DNA of 64,000 bases from the NCBI GenBank assembly GCA_002428485.1, contig DIWM01000036.1:6441-70440 (forward strand), given 5' to 3'. Under the pieces are notes generated by a model. The model searched no databases. It saw only the letters and a list, made by a program, of their open reading frames with translations, and had not been told where the DNA came from. This DNA is from Deltaproteobacteria bacterium UBA6106 (lineage in GTDB: Bacteria; Desulfobacterota; Syntrophorhabdia; Syntrophorhabdales; Syntrophorhabdaceae). Shown here in pieces: positions 17,481 through 25,567 of this stretch (position 1 is its first letter; every line of letters starts with the position of its first letter). The position numbers were made by a program, and so were the translations under genes.

Positions 17481-17617
17481 AAAACGAACCGTGTTGGTGC
17501 TGTTGCCATGAGCTATGAACTATGAGCCGCATTTTATCTGGAACGCAATGGGCGTGTTTGCGGGGGCATCCCGACGCAGATGCTTATCCATCAAAAACTT
17601 TGTAAAGGAGAAAATAC

Positions 17618-17809
17618 ATGGAATGTACGGTCGAGAAGAACAAAGAGGCGTGCACCTGCACCTATGAAGGATGCAGCAGAAAAGGCAAGTGCTGCGAATG
17701 CGTCGCCTACCACAGGAAGATGAAGGAGATACCGGGCTGCTTTTTCTCAAAAGAAGGCGAGCGCTCCTACGACAGATCGTACAGGCGTTTTGTCATGGAG
17801 AATAAATAG
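17618..17809 (+). CDS. Small cysteine-rich cytosolic protein (DUF6485-like)
   Basis: 63 residues with eight cysteines: CTVEKNKEACTCTYEGCSRK, then KCCECVAYH and PGCFF. It matches a small conserved cytosolic family I recall as DUF6485, common in anaerobes, and probably binds metal. AAAGGAG lies at good spacing before ATG 17618, which supports a real gene despite its size. It stands alone between repeat-rich spacers. Confidence 0.8.
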   Translation: MECTVEKNKEACTCTYEGCSRKGKCCECVAYHRKMKEIPGCFFSKEGERSYDRSYRRFVMENK

Positions 17810-17885
17810 GCACTGTGAAAGGGAAAAGGTTAAAGGTAAAAGGTTTTAAACATTCCACATTTTATATTTCACGGGTTTCATCCCC

Positions 17886-18410
17886 TTACGACTGACGACT
17901 TACGGGTGTTTCGCCGGGTTTATTCAGTTCTTCCAGCGCCTCTCCTGCCTGTTCACGGATCTTCTGCGATCTGTCGGCCATGGAAAGGATCGATAATTTC
18001 CTCCTTACATCCTCTTTCTGCCTTGCCTGCAGCGAGCTGTAGAACCCTTTAAGTTTTGCTATAGTTGCCGCCATAATACCTTCTTCCTTTGTATCGAGTA
18101 TGAGCAAAAGGGTCGGTGCATCATCGGGCAGCCCATATTTTTCTATGTATGTATTCACATGTTTCAGGAAGGTTCCGGAGCCATAGGCGTTGTGGAGCTT
18201 GCTAAATAATTTATCGTGCTCCGGCGTGCCCTTGTCGCCCATAAAGAGCCTGTCCAGCGCTTCTTTAACGCGGCCTGATTGCCACCTGTTTTTCGGCCCT
18301 TCCCTTTTGGCGCCCTTTTCGCCTTTCTCCTGCCTTCCGTAAAACCCGCTCCTGTCCCTCCGCCTGTCAAGCTCACGCCAATCCGGTCTTTCATCGTCGT
18401 AGTCAGCCAT
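17886..18410 (-). CDS. Hypothetical protein with a charged, low-complexity N-terminus
   Basis: 174 residues that I do not recognise. Residues 1-45 are highly charged and probably disordered (DDERPDWRELDRRRDRS); the rest is helical, with KVNTYIEKYGLPDD-like and DRSQKIREQAGEALEEL segments. There is no signal peptide, membrane segment or cysteine motif. I start it at the ATG at 18410, where GAGGG lies upstream; the frame is open to 18599, but that part overlaps the upstream gene. It follows the secreted protein at 18452-18949 on the same strand after 41 bases and is probably co-transcribed with it. Confidence 0.65.
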   Translation of the reverse strand: MADYDDERPDWRELDRRRDRSGFYGRQEKGEKGAKREGPKNRWQSGRVKEALDRLFMGDKGTPEHDKLFSKLHNAYGSGTFLKHVNTYIEKYGLPDDAPTLLLILDTKEEGIMAATIAKLKGFYSSLQARQKEDVRRKLSILSMADRSQKIREQAGEALEELNKPGETPVSRQS

Positions 18411-18451
18411 TATACCCTCTTCTGTATGGTAATGTGCACTGGTCGCGGGGG

Positions 18452-18949
18452 CTATCGCCGCGAAGGCCGGAAGGTCTCTTCCAGACCCACTTTCCAGGCC
18501 CCGTTTTCCCTGAACACCTGCAGCTCCGCAGGCCTGTCGGATTTTTGGTGTTTGATGACAATGACAGCCTTCCCTCTGGCAACCTTGCCCATCTGCCACT
18601 TGCTCTGCTCCAGCACAATGTCAGGGTTGAATACGGCAAGATAGTTGCTCCAGTATACTGTCGCAAGCCCACCGCCTGCCTTGAAATCATTATTAATAAC
18701 TTCACGCGAATACTGCCCCCCGCCCCTTTTTGACTCTTCTTTTATGATATCGTCGACGATGATATTCTTTGAGGCATTTGTCAGGAGGGCCCATATCTTG
18801 GGGTAATCCTTTTTCTTCATCGCCTTGAAGATCGATTCCGCGGCAACAAGTATCTGATCCTGCTCGTCGCCGGGTTTCTGGCAATAGCCATTCAGTGAAA
18901 GCTGGATCATTATCAGGGCAATAAAGATTGTTAGGGCGGTTTTCTTCAT
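18452..18949 (-). CDS. Secreted hypothetical protein
   Basis: 165 residues. The N-terminus KKTALTIFIALIMIQLSLNG is a signal peptide, with likely cleavage near CYCQ or after it. The mature part (ESIFKAMKKKDYPKIWALL, then alternating strands ending in ENGAWKVGLEETF) resembles the NTF2-like/DUF4878 style of small periplasmic proteins; that is a fold-level guess only. It sits between the Gly/Ala-rich protein (upstream, minus strand) and the 174-residue protein. A 32-bp perfect palindrome lies just before its start. Confidence 0.7.
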   Translation of the reverse strand: MKKTALTIFIALIMIQLSLNGYCQKPGDEQDQILVAAESIFKAMKKKDYPKIWALLTNASKNIIVDDIIKEESKRGGGQYSREVINNDFKAGGGLATVYWSNYLAVFNPDIVLEQSKWQMGKVARGKAVIVIKHQKSDRPAELQVFRENGAWKVGLEETFRPSRR

Positions 18950-18956
18950 CGGAAAG

Positions 18957-18988
18957 ATTGAGGCTGGAAGATATCTTCCAGCCTCAAT
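18957..18988 (-). terminator. 32-bp perfect palindrome, possible terminator
   Basis: A perfect inverted repeat of 2 x 16 bases centred on GATATC (half-site ATTGAGGCTGGAAGAT). It lies after the stop of the Gly/Ala-rich gene and only eight bases before the ATG of the next gene, both on the minus strand. The T-run on the minus strand is weak (CTTTCC), so it may be a terminator, an attenuator or a protein-binding site. Confidence 0.4.
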
Positions 18989-19008
18989 GAAATTACTATA
19001 GAAAATTT

Positions 19009-19341
19009 TTAGTGATGTACGGTTACTGGCGTGTCGCTGCTGCTGCTGCTTGATGCTGCCGCAACTCCTGCTGCTACTGCCGCTGCGCCTACTGCCGCTG
19101 CCGCAATGGTACCGGCGGCCATCCCTCCAGCCGCACCTGCACCTGCGCCTGCCCCGGCCGCTGCTGCTCCTCCGCCTGCTGCTCCTCCGCCTGCTGCTCC
19201 TCCGCCTGCTCCTCCGCCTGCCGCAGCTCCACCTGCTGCTCCACCTTCAGCCGCCTGTGCATAGATTGTTGACGGGACAACAAAACCCACAAGAAATAAT
19301 ATTGCGACTAGAACAATTGAAAGCTTACAAAAAACTTTCAT
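19009..19341 (-). CDS. Exported Gly/Ala-rich low-complexity protein
   Basis: 110 residues. Signal peptide KVFCKLSIVLVAILFLVGF ends near STIYAQ; the mature protein is about 75 residues of Gly and Ala only (AAGGAAAGGGAGGG-type), then a serine run (SSSSSS) and DTPVTVHH. Codons are arranged in 9- and 15-bp repeat units around 19160-19225, so length may vary by slippage. GGAGG upstream of ATG 19341 supports the start and argues against the in-frame start 33 bases earlier. It lies just downstream of the polysaccharide export genes and may be a cell-surface protein; that is inference. Confidence 0.75.
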   Translation of the reverse strand: MKVFCKLSIVLVAILFLVGFVVPSTIYAQAAEGGAAGGAAAGGGAGGGAAGGGAAGGGAAAAGAGAGAGAAGGMAAGTIAAAAVGAAAVAAGVAAASSSSSSDTPVTVHH

Positions 19342-19390
19342 TTTGAAATACCTCCCCTTTACATTGTAAAACAAGGTTTAATAAGTATAA

Positions 19391-21478
19391 TTATTTATAC
19401 ATCATGCCCCTGTCCCTGTCAAGGAATACTTTGGTGTTCCGGCCTATAAAATCGAACAACGGATTATGGTGGTTGATATCCTGCGCAACGTCTCTTGTCC
19501 AGGGCGAGACGGCGTAGTTGAAGGTCGTTTTTGAATCCCTGCCGCTTAGCAGCCTGAAGGGTATTACAAGCGCAATGCCTTTGTCGTGGTAGCCCCTATT
19601 ATAGCTGTCGCGAAAACCCGATGTATCGGTTACGCTGTACCATGCAGTAAGGATCACGCCGTTGATGAATTTGGAAATGCTGATCCTTGACCCGAAATCG
19701 CCGCCAAGGAACCTTCCGGTCTTTGCGTCGAACGAAAGCTCGTATTCGGGCACATTAAGGCGGGCATTCACAAAGGAGGTGTAATAAGAGCTCCTGTCGT
19801 TATCCTTGAACGCAAAGACCGCATCGGGGTCCCTCTTTTTTGCCAGCGTCCCGCCCAGCCCAATGACAAACCTGCCATTTTTCAAAGGCTTGGCGATCTC
19901 GCCATCTACCCCCCCGTATTCGATCTCCAGATACCCTGCCGAAAGCCTCCCGTAGATCTCGTTGTTCGTCTTGTAGACCTGGTCAAAGAGGAGCCTCGGG
20001 AGGGAAAACCTTTTCTTTTGATAGTCGACGATGTCGGTCCTTACGTTATCCAGCAATGGTTCATTCACCGTTGAAATATTGTTGAGGGGGTAGACCCCCG
20101 GCCCCACGACGAAGGAACCTCCTCCCCACGGCCGGTAGCTTACCAGCGCCTCAGCGCCGAGCCGGTATTTGAAAAAACCTGACGGGTCGTTGAGAAATGT
20201 CTGTATTGATGGTTTGATCATATAATCGAAGGGCTTTTTATTCTCGACAGGTATATCAGGTGGCCTCCCTGTTGCCGTATTGATCCCGGAGAGGTAAAGA
20301 AACTGGCCTGCCGTCAGCTTATCCCTGTAAAATTCCGCGATATCGAACCTCGTGGTATCGAGCTCAAAGATCGCTATCCCGTTATCGGTGAGGGTGATAT
20401 GGATATTCTCGATATGGTGCGGGACGATCTCGTTGATGATCTTCGTGATGACCCCTATTGCCTTTGTGCTGTAATAGTATTTGTCATTCTGTAACCTTAC
20501 CCACAGATCGTTCCTGTCGATCAGGATCCCTATGCTGCTGAAGCCCGATCGATGCAGCGCCATCGTCAGCCGCTTGTTTATCGGTGCCGCCTTGTCTTCC
20601 TGTTTTTCCCTGTAAGGCGGATCATAGATAGGGATCATAGGCTGCCCGATGTCGAAGTTCATTGAAAGGTTGATCCCTAATTCCTGCCCTCGTTGATAGC
20701 TTATGTCAACCTCCGCAAATCTGAAAGGCTTCCAGCGAAGCCCGTAATTAAATTGGGATGGCACAGGGTCCTGGAAGTATTTTGCCTGGGCGGGGTCGCT
20801 CGTTTGCTTGTGATACCGGATGGGGTTGTACTCGATCATCAGGGCGTAGTGGTCGGAGATAGCCCACTGGATACCCCCGAAGAACTGTGAGTCCTTTGCC
20901 CAGCTCCTGGGGTTCTGGAAAAGCTCGATCTGGAACCCTTCTCCCTGGGACGGCAACTGGGTCTTGCCGAACCTCCCGTTGCCGAAACCAAGCGTAAAAT
21001 CAAAAGGGTACAGCTGCTTGCTTGCCACGATCGCCTGTGATGCGTAGACCCTCGTTCCGTGGGGATCCATGATGCTCAGCGCGACAGCGGGCGCGATCTT
21101 ATCTTCTTTTATGAACTGGTATTTGAACCCGAAATACTTATCCCTGGTATTTCCATATCCGCTCCAGTAAGGATCTCCAGTGTGTTGCCGCACTCCGATA
21201 GTCTCCGTTACCCTCCCGTCAAGCTCGATCCCTTTGAGGGGACTGAAGGCGATGTAGTAATACCGATAGGGGTGTATCTGGCTTGCGCCCATCCGGTAAT
21301 GGTTTTCCTTCATGACCCTTGCTGTGGGTATCTCCATGATGCCCGTAAACCCCTGGTTGGAAGGATAGGTGAAGGGTTCGTCATCGGCATAAAGACCGGC
21401 TGATAGCTGATAGCTGATAGCTGATAGCAAATAAAAAAACAAAAAGATTAAACGGAACCTATAGAAAACGTTCTGCAC
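19391..21478 (-). CDS. YjbH-like outer-membrane protein of exopolysaccharide export
   Basis: 695 residues with an N-terminal signal peptide (FRLIFLFFYLLSAISYQLSA) and a body rich in alternating aromatic beta-strands (YRYYYIAFSPL, FGFKYQF, YALMIEYNP, PSQFNYGLRWKPF), consistent with a YjbH/GfcD-type beta-barrel. The region FTGIMEIPTARVMKENHYRMG is the family's usual opening. The signal-peptide codons include four 7-bp CTGATAG-type units (21403-21430), so a spacer repeat has invaded the coding sequence here. It is last of the minus-strand wzz, slbb, yjbH run, and the family is known for secreting capsule or EPS in Gram-negatives. Confidence 0.8.
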   Translation of the reverse strand: MQNVFYRFRLIFLFFYLLSAISYQLSAGLYADDEPFTYPSNQGFTGIMEIPTARVMKENHYRMGASQIHPYRYYYIAFSPLKGIELDGRVTETIGVRQHTGDPYWSGYGNTRDKYFGFKYQFIKEDKIAPAVALSIMDPHGTRVYASQAIVASKQLYPFDFTLGFGNGRFGKTQLPSQGEGFQIELFQNPRSWAKDSQFFGGIQWAISDHYALMIEYNPIRYHKQTSDPAQAKYFQDPVPSQFNYGLRWKPFRFAEVDISYQRGQELGINLSMNFDIGQPMIPIYDPPYREKQEDKAAPINKRLTMALHRSGFSSIGILIDRNDLWVRLQNDKYYYSTKAIGVITKIINEIVPHHIENIHITLTDNGIAIFELDTTRFDIAEFYRDKLTAGQFLYLSGINTATGRPPDIPVENKKPFDYMIKPSIQTFLNDPSGFFKYRLGAEALVSYRPWGGGSFVVGPGVYPLNNISTVNEPLLDNVRTDIVDYQKKRFSLPRLLFDQVYKTNNEIYGRLSAGYLEIEYGGVDGEIAKPLKNGRFVIGLGGTLAKKRDPDAVFAFKDNDRSSYYTSFVNARLNVPEYELSFDAKTGRFLGGDFGSRISISKFINGVILTAWYSVTDTSGFRDSYNRGYHDKGIALVIPFRLLSGRDSKTTFNYAVSPWTRDVAQDINHHNPLFDFIGRNTKVFLDRDRGMMYK

Positions 21479-21537
21479 TATTGCCTGTCAAGAAAGGAGG
21501 GGTAATGCACCTGTTCATACCTGCTTGCGGTTTCCGG

Positions 21538-23817
21538 CTAATAGAGCGCCTTGAACACGCCGGCGGTAAGGGCGACATTGGCGAGGATCTGCGTGATGTC
21601 TTTTATATCCCTGAGCCATGCCACGCGCTCGATCTTATCCGGCACCACAACGGTATCGCCGGGCTCCACCTCTTTGATCGTTTCGCCGAAGGACGCGAGT
21701 TCCCACCGTGACCTGTTGGAATTCCAGAAGATGGAGCTCTTCGGTTTCATCGCGGAGCCGTCGGCCTTTAAGATAAAGATATTACTTTCATCAGCGTTTC
21801 TCGTATATCCGCCGGACATCTCTATGTAGTCTTTGTAGCTGAGATTCTCAGAATATATAAAGCTTCCCTGGAACATCGTAGACCCTGCCACGCTTACAAC
21901 GTTGTTTGCCGTCGGGATATAGAGGATATCGCCTTCTTCAAGCTCGATATCATATTCGCTGCCTTTCAGCAAACGGAGGTGCGCGAGCCGTATGGTGAAC
22001 CTGCCGTTAGCCTTGAGCCGTTTCAGGGAATCAATAAATCTCTGCTTCTGTTCATATTCAGCTCTTTTCGCTTCTATCTCCTCTTTGGAGGTAGCTGCGC
22101 TGACCTGCGAGGCACTTGCGGAGAGCAGTTCGCGCTCAAGCCTGACGCTGATCTCTTCGAGGTTTTTCTGCTGAAGCTCCCTGACCCGCTCCCGCGTAAA
22201 CATCGCACCTCTCAGGTAGGCCTTATCCGTGTATCCGCCTGCCCGCTCCAGCAGCGAAGAGAGCCTCTCCCCCTTTTGGACCGTATACACTCCAGGGTAC
22301 TTGACCTCGCCGCCTACCGTTACTGTCCTGTAAAGCTGCCATTCCGGTACGGAGCGGACAAAGAGGTAATCGTTTATCTCCATGGTTATATTATGCTGAG
22401 GATCGCCATGTATAGCCTTTGACAGGTCGATCGACAGCCTCTCTGTTTGCGGACCCGATTGGGTTACTCTGACGCGCGTAAGCTCCGCTTCTTTTGATGC
22501 GTAGTAAAGCACACCCCCCGACAAAGCAACCACGTCCCTGATCCTTGTAACGCCGGGAGTGATGCCGTACTCGCCGGGATTGGCCACAGGCCCGCTGATC
22601 ATTATCGTGTTCTTCGTGTCGACCACCGCGAAGACCTTTACCAGGTCCCCATCTTGTACAACAAAATCTTTTTCCAGGTGCCTTTCGATGTCGATCAGAT
22701 CACCTTCGAAGATGGTCCTGAATTTGTGGTTTTCAATCCTCTGGACCTGCACCCTGCCCTTAAATGCCGTGGCTGTAAGCCCTCCCGCCATGCTCAGTAC
22801 ATCGGAAAGCTTTGATTCCCCTTTCAGTTCATATATCGCAGGGTTTTTAATATTACCTGCTATGGCGACAAGGGGGCCCACAGGAGGGACAAATATAACG
22901 TCTTCAGGCATAAGCCGTATGTCCTTCGTCTTATCCCCTTTCAGCAAAAAATCATATATGTCAAAGCGTGCGACCGTTTTGCCACGCCTCTTAAGCTGGA
23001 TATCCCTCATTGTTCCCTTCTTGCTCGGCCCGCCTGATTCAAAAAGCGCATTGACAAGGGTCGATAAGGAGGAAATGGTATAGGAACCGGGCCTTATAGC
23101 ATTCCCTACGAGGTAGACCCTTATGGTACGCAGGTTTCCCATGCTCACGTTCATCTCAAAATTTGTATAATATTTAGCAAACTGTTTATGGAGGGTATCT
23201 TTCAACTCCTGAAATGTAAGCCCTGTGACGCCGAGGATTCCTACCTTCGGCAGGGTGATGTTCCCATCCCTGTCCACAATCGTCGACCATTGCCCCTCGA
23301 TATTCCCCCAGATCGTTATCCTCAGTTCGTCGCCTGGCCCGATCACATAATCAGGCCCCACGGGGACCTTGTCAACGGGCGCGAACGTTGATGGCGATCG
23401 CGTAAAGAGGTTATAACCGAATTGCTGAATTGCGGTAGATATTGTCGTCGGGGTCCTGCCTGATATAAATTGCTCAAACTCTGAGACTGTACCTGAGGCA
23501 GGCTGCTGGACATCGGGCGTTGACTGCTGGGTCTTTGCTTCCGGAGAGGCAGGTGTTCCCGGTTGGGCTGGGTGTTGCAACGGCAATTGCTGGCCTGTTT
23601 GGGCTCCTTGCTGGAAGGCGGGCTGCTGCAAGGGAGAAGACGGCTGCTGCATGGTCTGCTGCCCGTAAGGGGCCATCTGTCCGGGCTGGAAAGACTGTCC
23701 CGTCTGCGTTTGGGCGCCGGGAGCGGCTGGTGCGCCCGGGATCTGCTGCGCATATATATTACAGGCAAAAACCATTGTGCACAGAAATATGGTTAAAACC
23801 TGTTTCTTTGTCGTCAT
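21538..23817 (-). CDS. Polysaccharide export protein with several SLBB domains (Wza/GfcE-like)
   Basis: 759 residues. Signal peptide TKKQVLTIFLCTMVFACNIYA is followed by a roughly 80-residue linker of Gln, Pro, Gly and Ala. The Poly_export domain starts near VPVGPDYVIGPGDELRITIWG, and repeated SLBB units follow (VYLVGNAIRPGSYTI, VAIAGNIKNPAIYEL, IMISGPVANPGEYGI, VTVGGEVKYPGVYTV and a last one at VSVAGSTMFQGSF). It should form the outer-membrane/periplasmic channel for a capsule or EPS. GAGGTGAGG upstream picks ATG 23817 over the in-frame start at 23835. The Wzz-like gene lies 26 bases upstream. Confidence 0.87.
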   Translation of the reverse strand: MTTKKQVLTIFLCTMVFACNIYAQQIPGAPAAPGAQTQTGQSFQPGQMAPYGQQTMQQPSSPLQQPAFQQGAQTGQQLPLQHPAQPGTPASPEAKTQQSTPDVQQPASGTVSEFEQFISGRTPTTISTAIQQFGYNLFTRSPSTFAPVDKVPVGPDYVIGPGDELRITIWGNIEGQWSTIVDRDGNITLPKVGILGVTGLTFQELKDTLHKQFAKYYTNFEMNVSMGNLRTIRVYLVGNAIRPGSYTISSLSTLVNALFESGGPSKKGTMRDIQLKRRGKTVARFDIYDFLLKGDKTKDIRLMPEDVIFVPPVGPLVAIAGNIKNPAIYELKGESKLSDVLSMAGGLTATAFKGRVQVQRIENHKFRTIFEGDLIDIERHLEKDFVVQDGDLVKVFAVVDTKNTIMISGPVANPGEYGITPGVTRIRDVVALSGGVLYYASKEAELTRVRVTQSGPQTERLSIDLSKAIHGDPQHNITMEINDYLFVRSVPEWQLYRTVTVGGEVKYPGVYTVQKGERLSSLLERAGGYTDKAYLRGAMFTRERVRELQQKNLEEISVRLERELLSASASQVSAATSKEEIEAKRAEYEQKQRFIDSLKRLKANGRFTIRLAHLRLLKGSEYDIELEEGDILYIPTANNVVSVAGSTMFQGSFIYSENLSYKDYIEMSGGYTRNADESNIFILKADGSAMKPKSSIFWNSNRSRWELASFGETIKEVEPGDTVVVPDKIERVAWLRDIKDITQILANVALTAGVFKALY

Positions 23818-23843
23818 AAACCTCACCTCGTTCAAAATATATT

Positions 23844-25094
23844 CTATGTTTTATTGTCTTTGTTGCGCCGGCGGATCAGCCTTTGTAATCTCAGATATTC
23901 CCGCTTAATATCGATATACTGCTTCAGAGTATTGAACCTGTCCCTGTTCTCGGGATTTGCCGAAGACTTTTCCGTGTACTCGAGAAAAAATGCCGTAAAT
24001 ATGGAAAGAAAAAAACCTACAACACCGGCGATCATCACCATCTGCCGACGCTTTGGCTTTATCCTCTGCTCGGGCGGCTCTGCCTTATCGATCACCTGTA
24101 TGACCGTCGCCTCCTTTGCCTCGTCGAGTTTCGCTGCCTCATACTGTTTCAGAAGGAGCTCGTAGAGGGTCTCATTGAACTTGAGGTCCCTCAACTTCCG
24201 TATATATTCTGTCCCGACCTCGGGCATTCTCCCGGTCGGCATCAAGGGGTCAGGGCCATCGCCCTTTCGTTTCTCAAGCTTGGTGAGCTCGGCCCTCATA
24301 CCGTTGATCGCCGCCTCTGTCTTCTTCACGTCAGGGTTATTCTCCGTTGAGTACGTCCTCATGACCCGGAGCTCTACCTCCCTGGCTACGATCTGTGCCC
24401 TTAACTGTGCCATGCTTTCAATGACCGCCTTCGCCTGCTCCCCGATGCCCAAGGCGCCTGTCTTCTCCTGGAACCCCCTCATGGCATCTTCTGACCTCGC
24501 GAGGCCCGTCTTGGCATCCTCGAGCTGCTCTTCAAAAAAGAGCCTCCTCTGGCTTGCCTCTGAGACGGCAAGGCCTTTTGTCAGCCTCCGCAGCTCTTCC
24601 ACAAAGGCATTCGCCATATCCGCCGCCCTGCGGGGATCTTTATCCTCCACGCCGATCGTTATGATGCCGCTCTTTTTATCATCTGTTACCTTGAGACCAC
24701 CTGACAGGGATTCCCTCGCCCCTTGCCGAAATTTTGTCTTATACAGGGACATGAGGTTGAATCTGTCGATGATCCTGTCAAGGACCGTATTGCTTTTGAT
24801 CAATCCTATGTAAAGGTCATTGGGGCTTTTTACCGGCACCATGCCGCCAACGAGGCCCGCCGCCCCTCCAAGCTGGCTCAAAAGCTGCGATGCCATGCCG
24901 GAGCTGCTCTGCTGCGGCGGCAGTATCTTCGTCTCCGCTTTATAGATGGGCGATACGATGAGGCTGTAAATGGCCGTGATCACCATAAGCCCGATGGTCG
25001 CATAGATGATGATCTTTTTGTGCTTTGCGAGGACGATCAGGTAATCGAGGAGATTGATCTCGTCGTCTTCTGTCTTTTGCAGATTCTCTTCCAC
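23844..25094 (-). CDS. Wzz-type polysaccharide co-polymerase (chain-length determinant)
   Basis: 416 residues. Acidic N-terminus, then a first membrane helix (IIIYATIGLMVITAIYSLIV) followed by SPIYKAETKILPPQ, the usual Wzz opening. A long periplasmic coiled-coil region carries LRDLKFNETLYELLLKQYE and AEPPEQRIKPKRRQ. The second membrane helix is MVMIAGVVGFFLSIFTAFFL, with a short basic C-terminus. There is no C-terminal tyrosine-kinase domain. It is first of the export operon with the SLBB and YjbH-like genes; no glycosyltransferase or Wzy gene is nearby, so the sugar machinery must lie elsewhere. Confidence 0.87.
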   Translation of the reverse strand: MEENLQKTEDDEINLLDYLIVLAKHKKIIIYATIGLMVITAIYSLIVSPIYKAETKILPPQQSSSGMASQLLSQLGGAAGLVGGMVPVKSPNDLYIGLIKSNTVLDRIIDRFNLMSLYKTKFRQGARESLSGGLKVTDDKKSGIITIGVEDKDPRRAADMANAFVEELRRLTKGLAVSEASQRRLFFEEQLEDAKTGLARSEDAMRGFQEKTGALGIGEQAKAVIESMAQLRAQIVAREVELRVMRTYSTENNPDVKKTEAAINGMRAELTKLEKRKGDGPDPLMPTGRMPEVGTEYIRKLRDLKFNETLYELLLKQYEAAKLDEAKEATVIQVIDKAEPPEQRIKPKRRQMVMIAGVVGFFLSIFTAFFLEYTEKSSANPENRDRFNTLKQYIDIKREYLRLQRLIRRRNKDNKT

Positions 25095-25149
25095 AATGTT
25101 CTCCCAATTGGCCTAATATGCTAAAATTGCAGACCCCCGTAGTCCTTTA

Positions 25150-25179
25150 ATTATTCGTTTGCCGGCCATCAAAAGTCAA
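25150..25179 (-). promoter_or_regulatory. Putative promoter of the wzz-slbb-yjbH operon
   Basis: Read on the minus strand: TTGACT (25174-25179), an 18-base spacer and AATAAT (25150-25155), about 56 bases upstream of the Wzz-like start. It lies in the spacer shared with the divergent sdhC. Confidence 0.5.
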
Positions 25180-25220
25180 GAGATTTTTATATAGTTACTG
25201 ATAATGATGAGAGATTTTTC

Positions 25221-25565
25221 TTGACAAAAAAGACGCCCTTGTTATTATTCTACATTAGCATGTTCATCTGGCTCTTTCATAGAATAAGCGGTGTTTCGCT
25301 TGTTGTCCTCTTCGGGGTCAAGATATTTACGAGCTTCTTTCTCTTCACAAAGGACAACAAGCCGGATTGGGCATTAAGTCTTCACAGGCAACCGGTTATC
25401 GACGTCCTGATCCTCGTTCTTTTTACCTTTCACAGCATATACGGCATACGGACGATCATTATGGATATGGGCTACAGAAACGAGAAGAGGCTGTTCCTGG
25501 CATCGAATGTGGTTGCATCTGTCCTTTCTGCTTTCTTACTTTACATCTACTTTTTAACGTCGTAA
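25221..25565 (+). CDS. Succinate dehydrogenase/fumarate reductase cytochrome b membrane anchor (SdhC-like)
   Basis: 114 residues with three membrane helices. WLFHRISGVSLVVLFGVKI is the typical SdhC first helix with the FHRISG box; FHSIYGIRTIIMD holds the HxxxGxR heme-ligand motif. No sdhD is present, so this single short anchor must do the job or pair with itself. TTG 25221 gives a full first segment; ATG 25260 (starting MFIWLFHRISG) is an alternative, and neither has a strong ribosome site. sdhA starts two bases after the stop. It anchors the flavoprotein to the inner membrane and exchanges electrons with quinone. Confidence 0.82.
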   Translation: MTKKTPLLLFYISMFIWLFHRISGVSLVVLFGVKIFTSFFLFTKDNKPDWALSLHRQPVIDVLILVLFTFHSIYGIRTIIMDMGYRNEKRLFLASNVVASVLSAFLLYIYFLTS

Positions 25566-25567
25566 TT

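Noticed and set aside
19031..19264. Pro/Ala-rich plus-strand frame opposite the Gly/Ala-rich gene
   Set aside because: It is the complement of a simple repeat; the minus-strand frame has a signal peptide and a ribosome site, this one has neither.
25367..25567. Upstream extension of sdhA
   Set aside because: It overlaps sdhC almost entirely, and the FAD motif begins right after ATG 25568.
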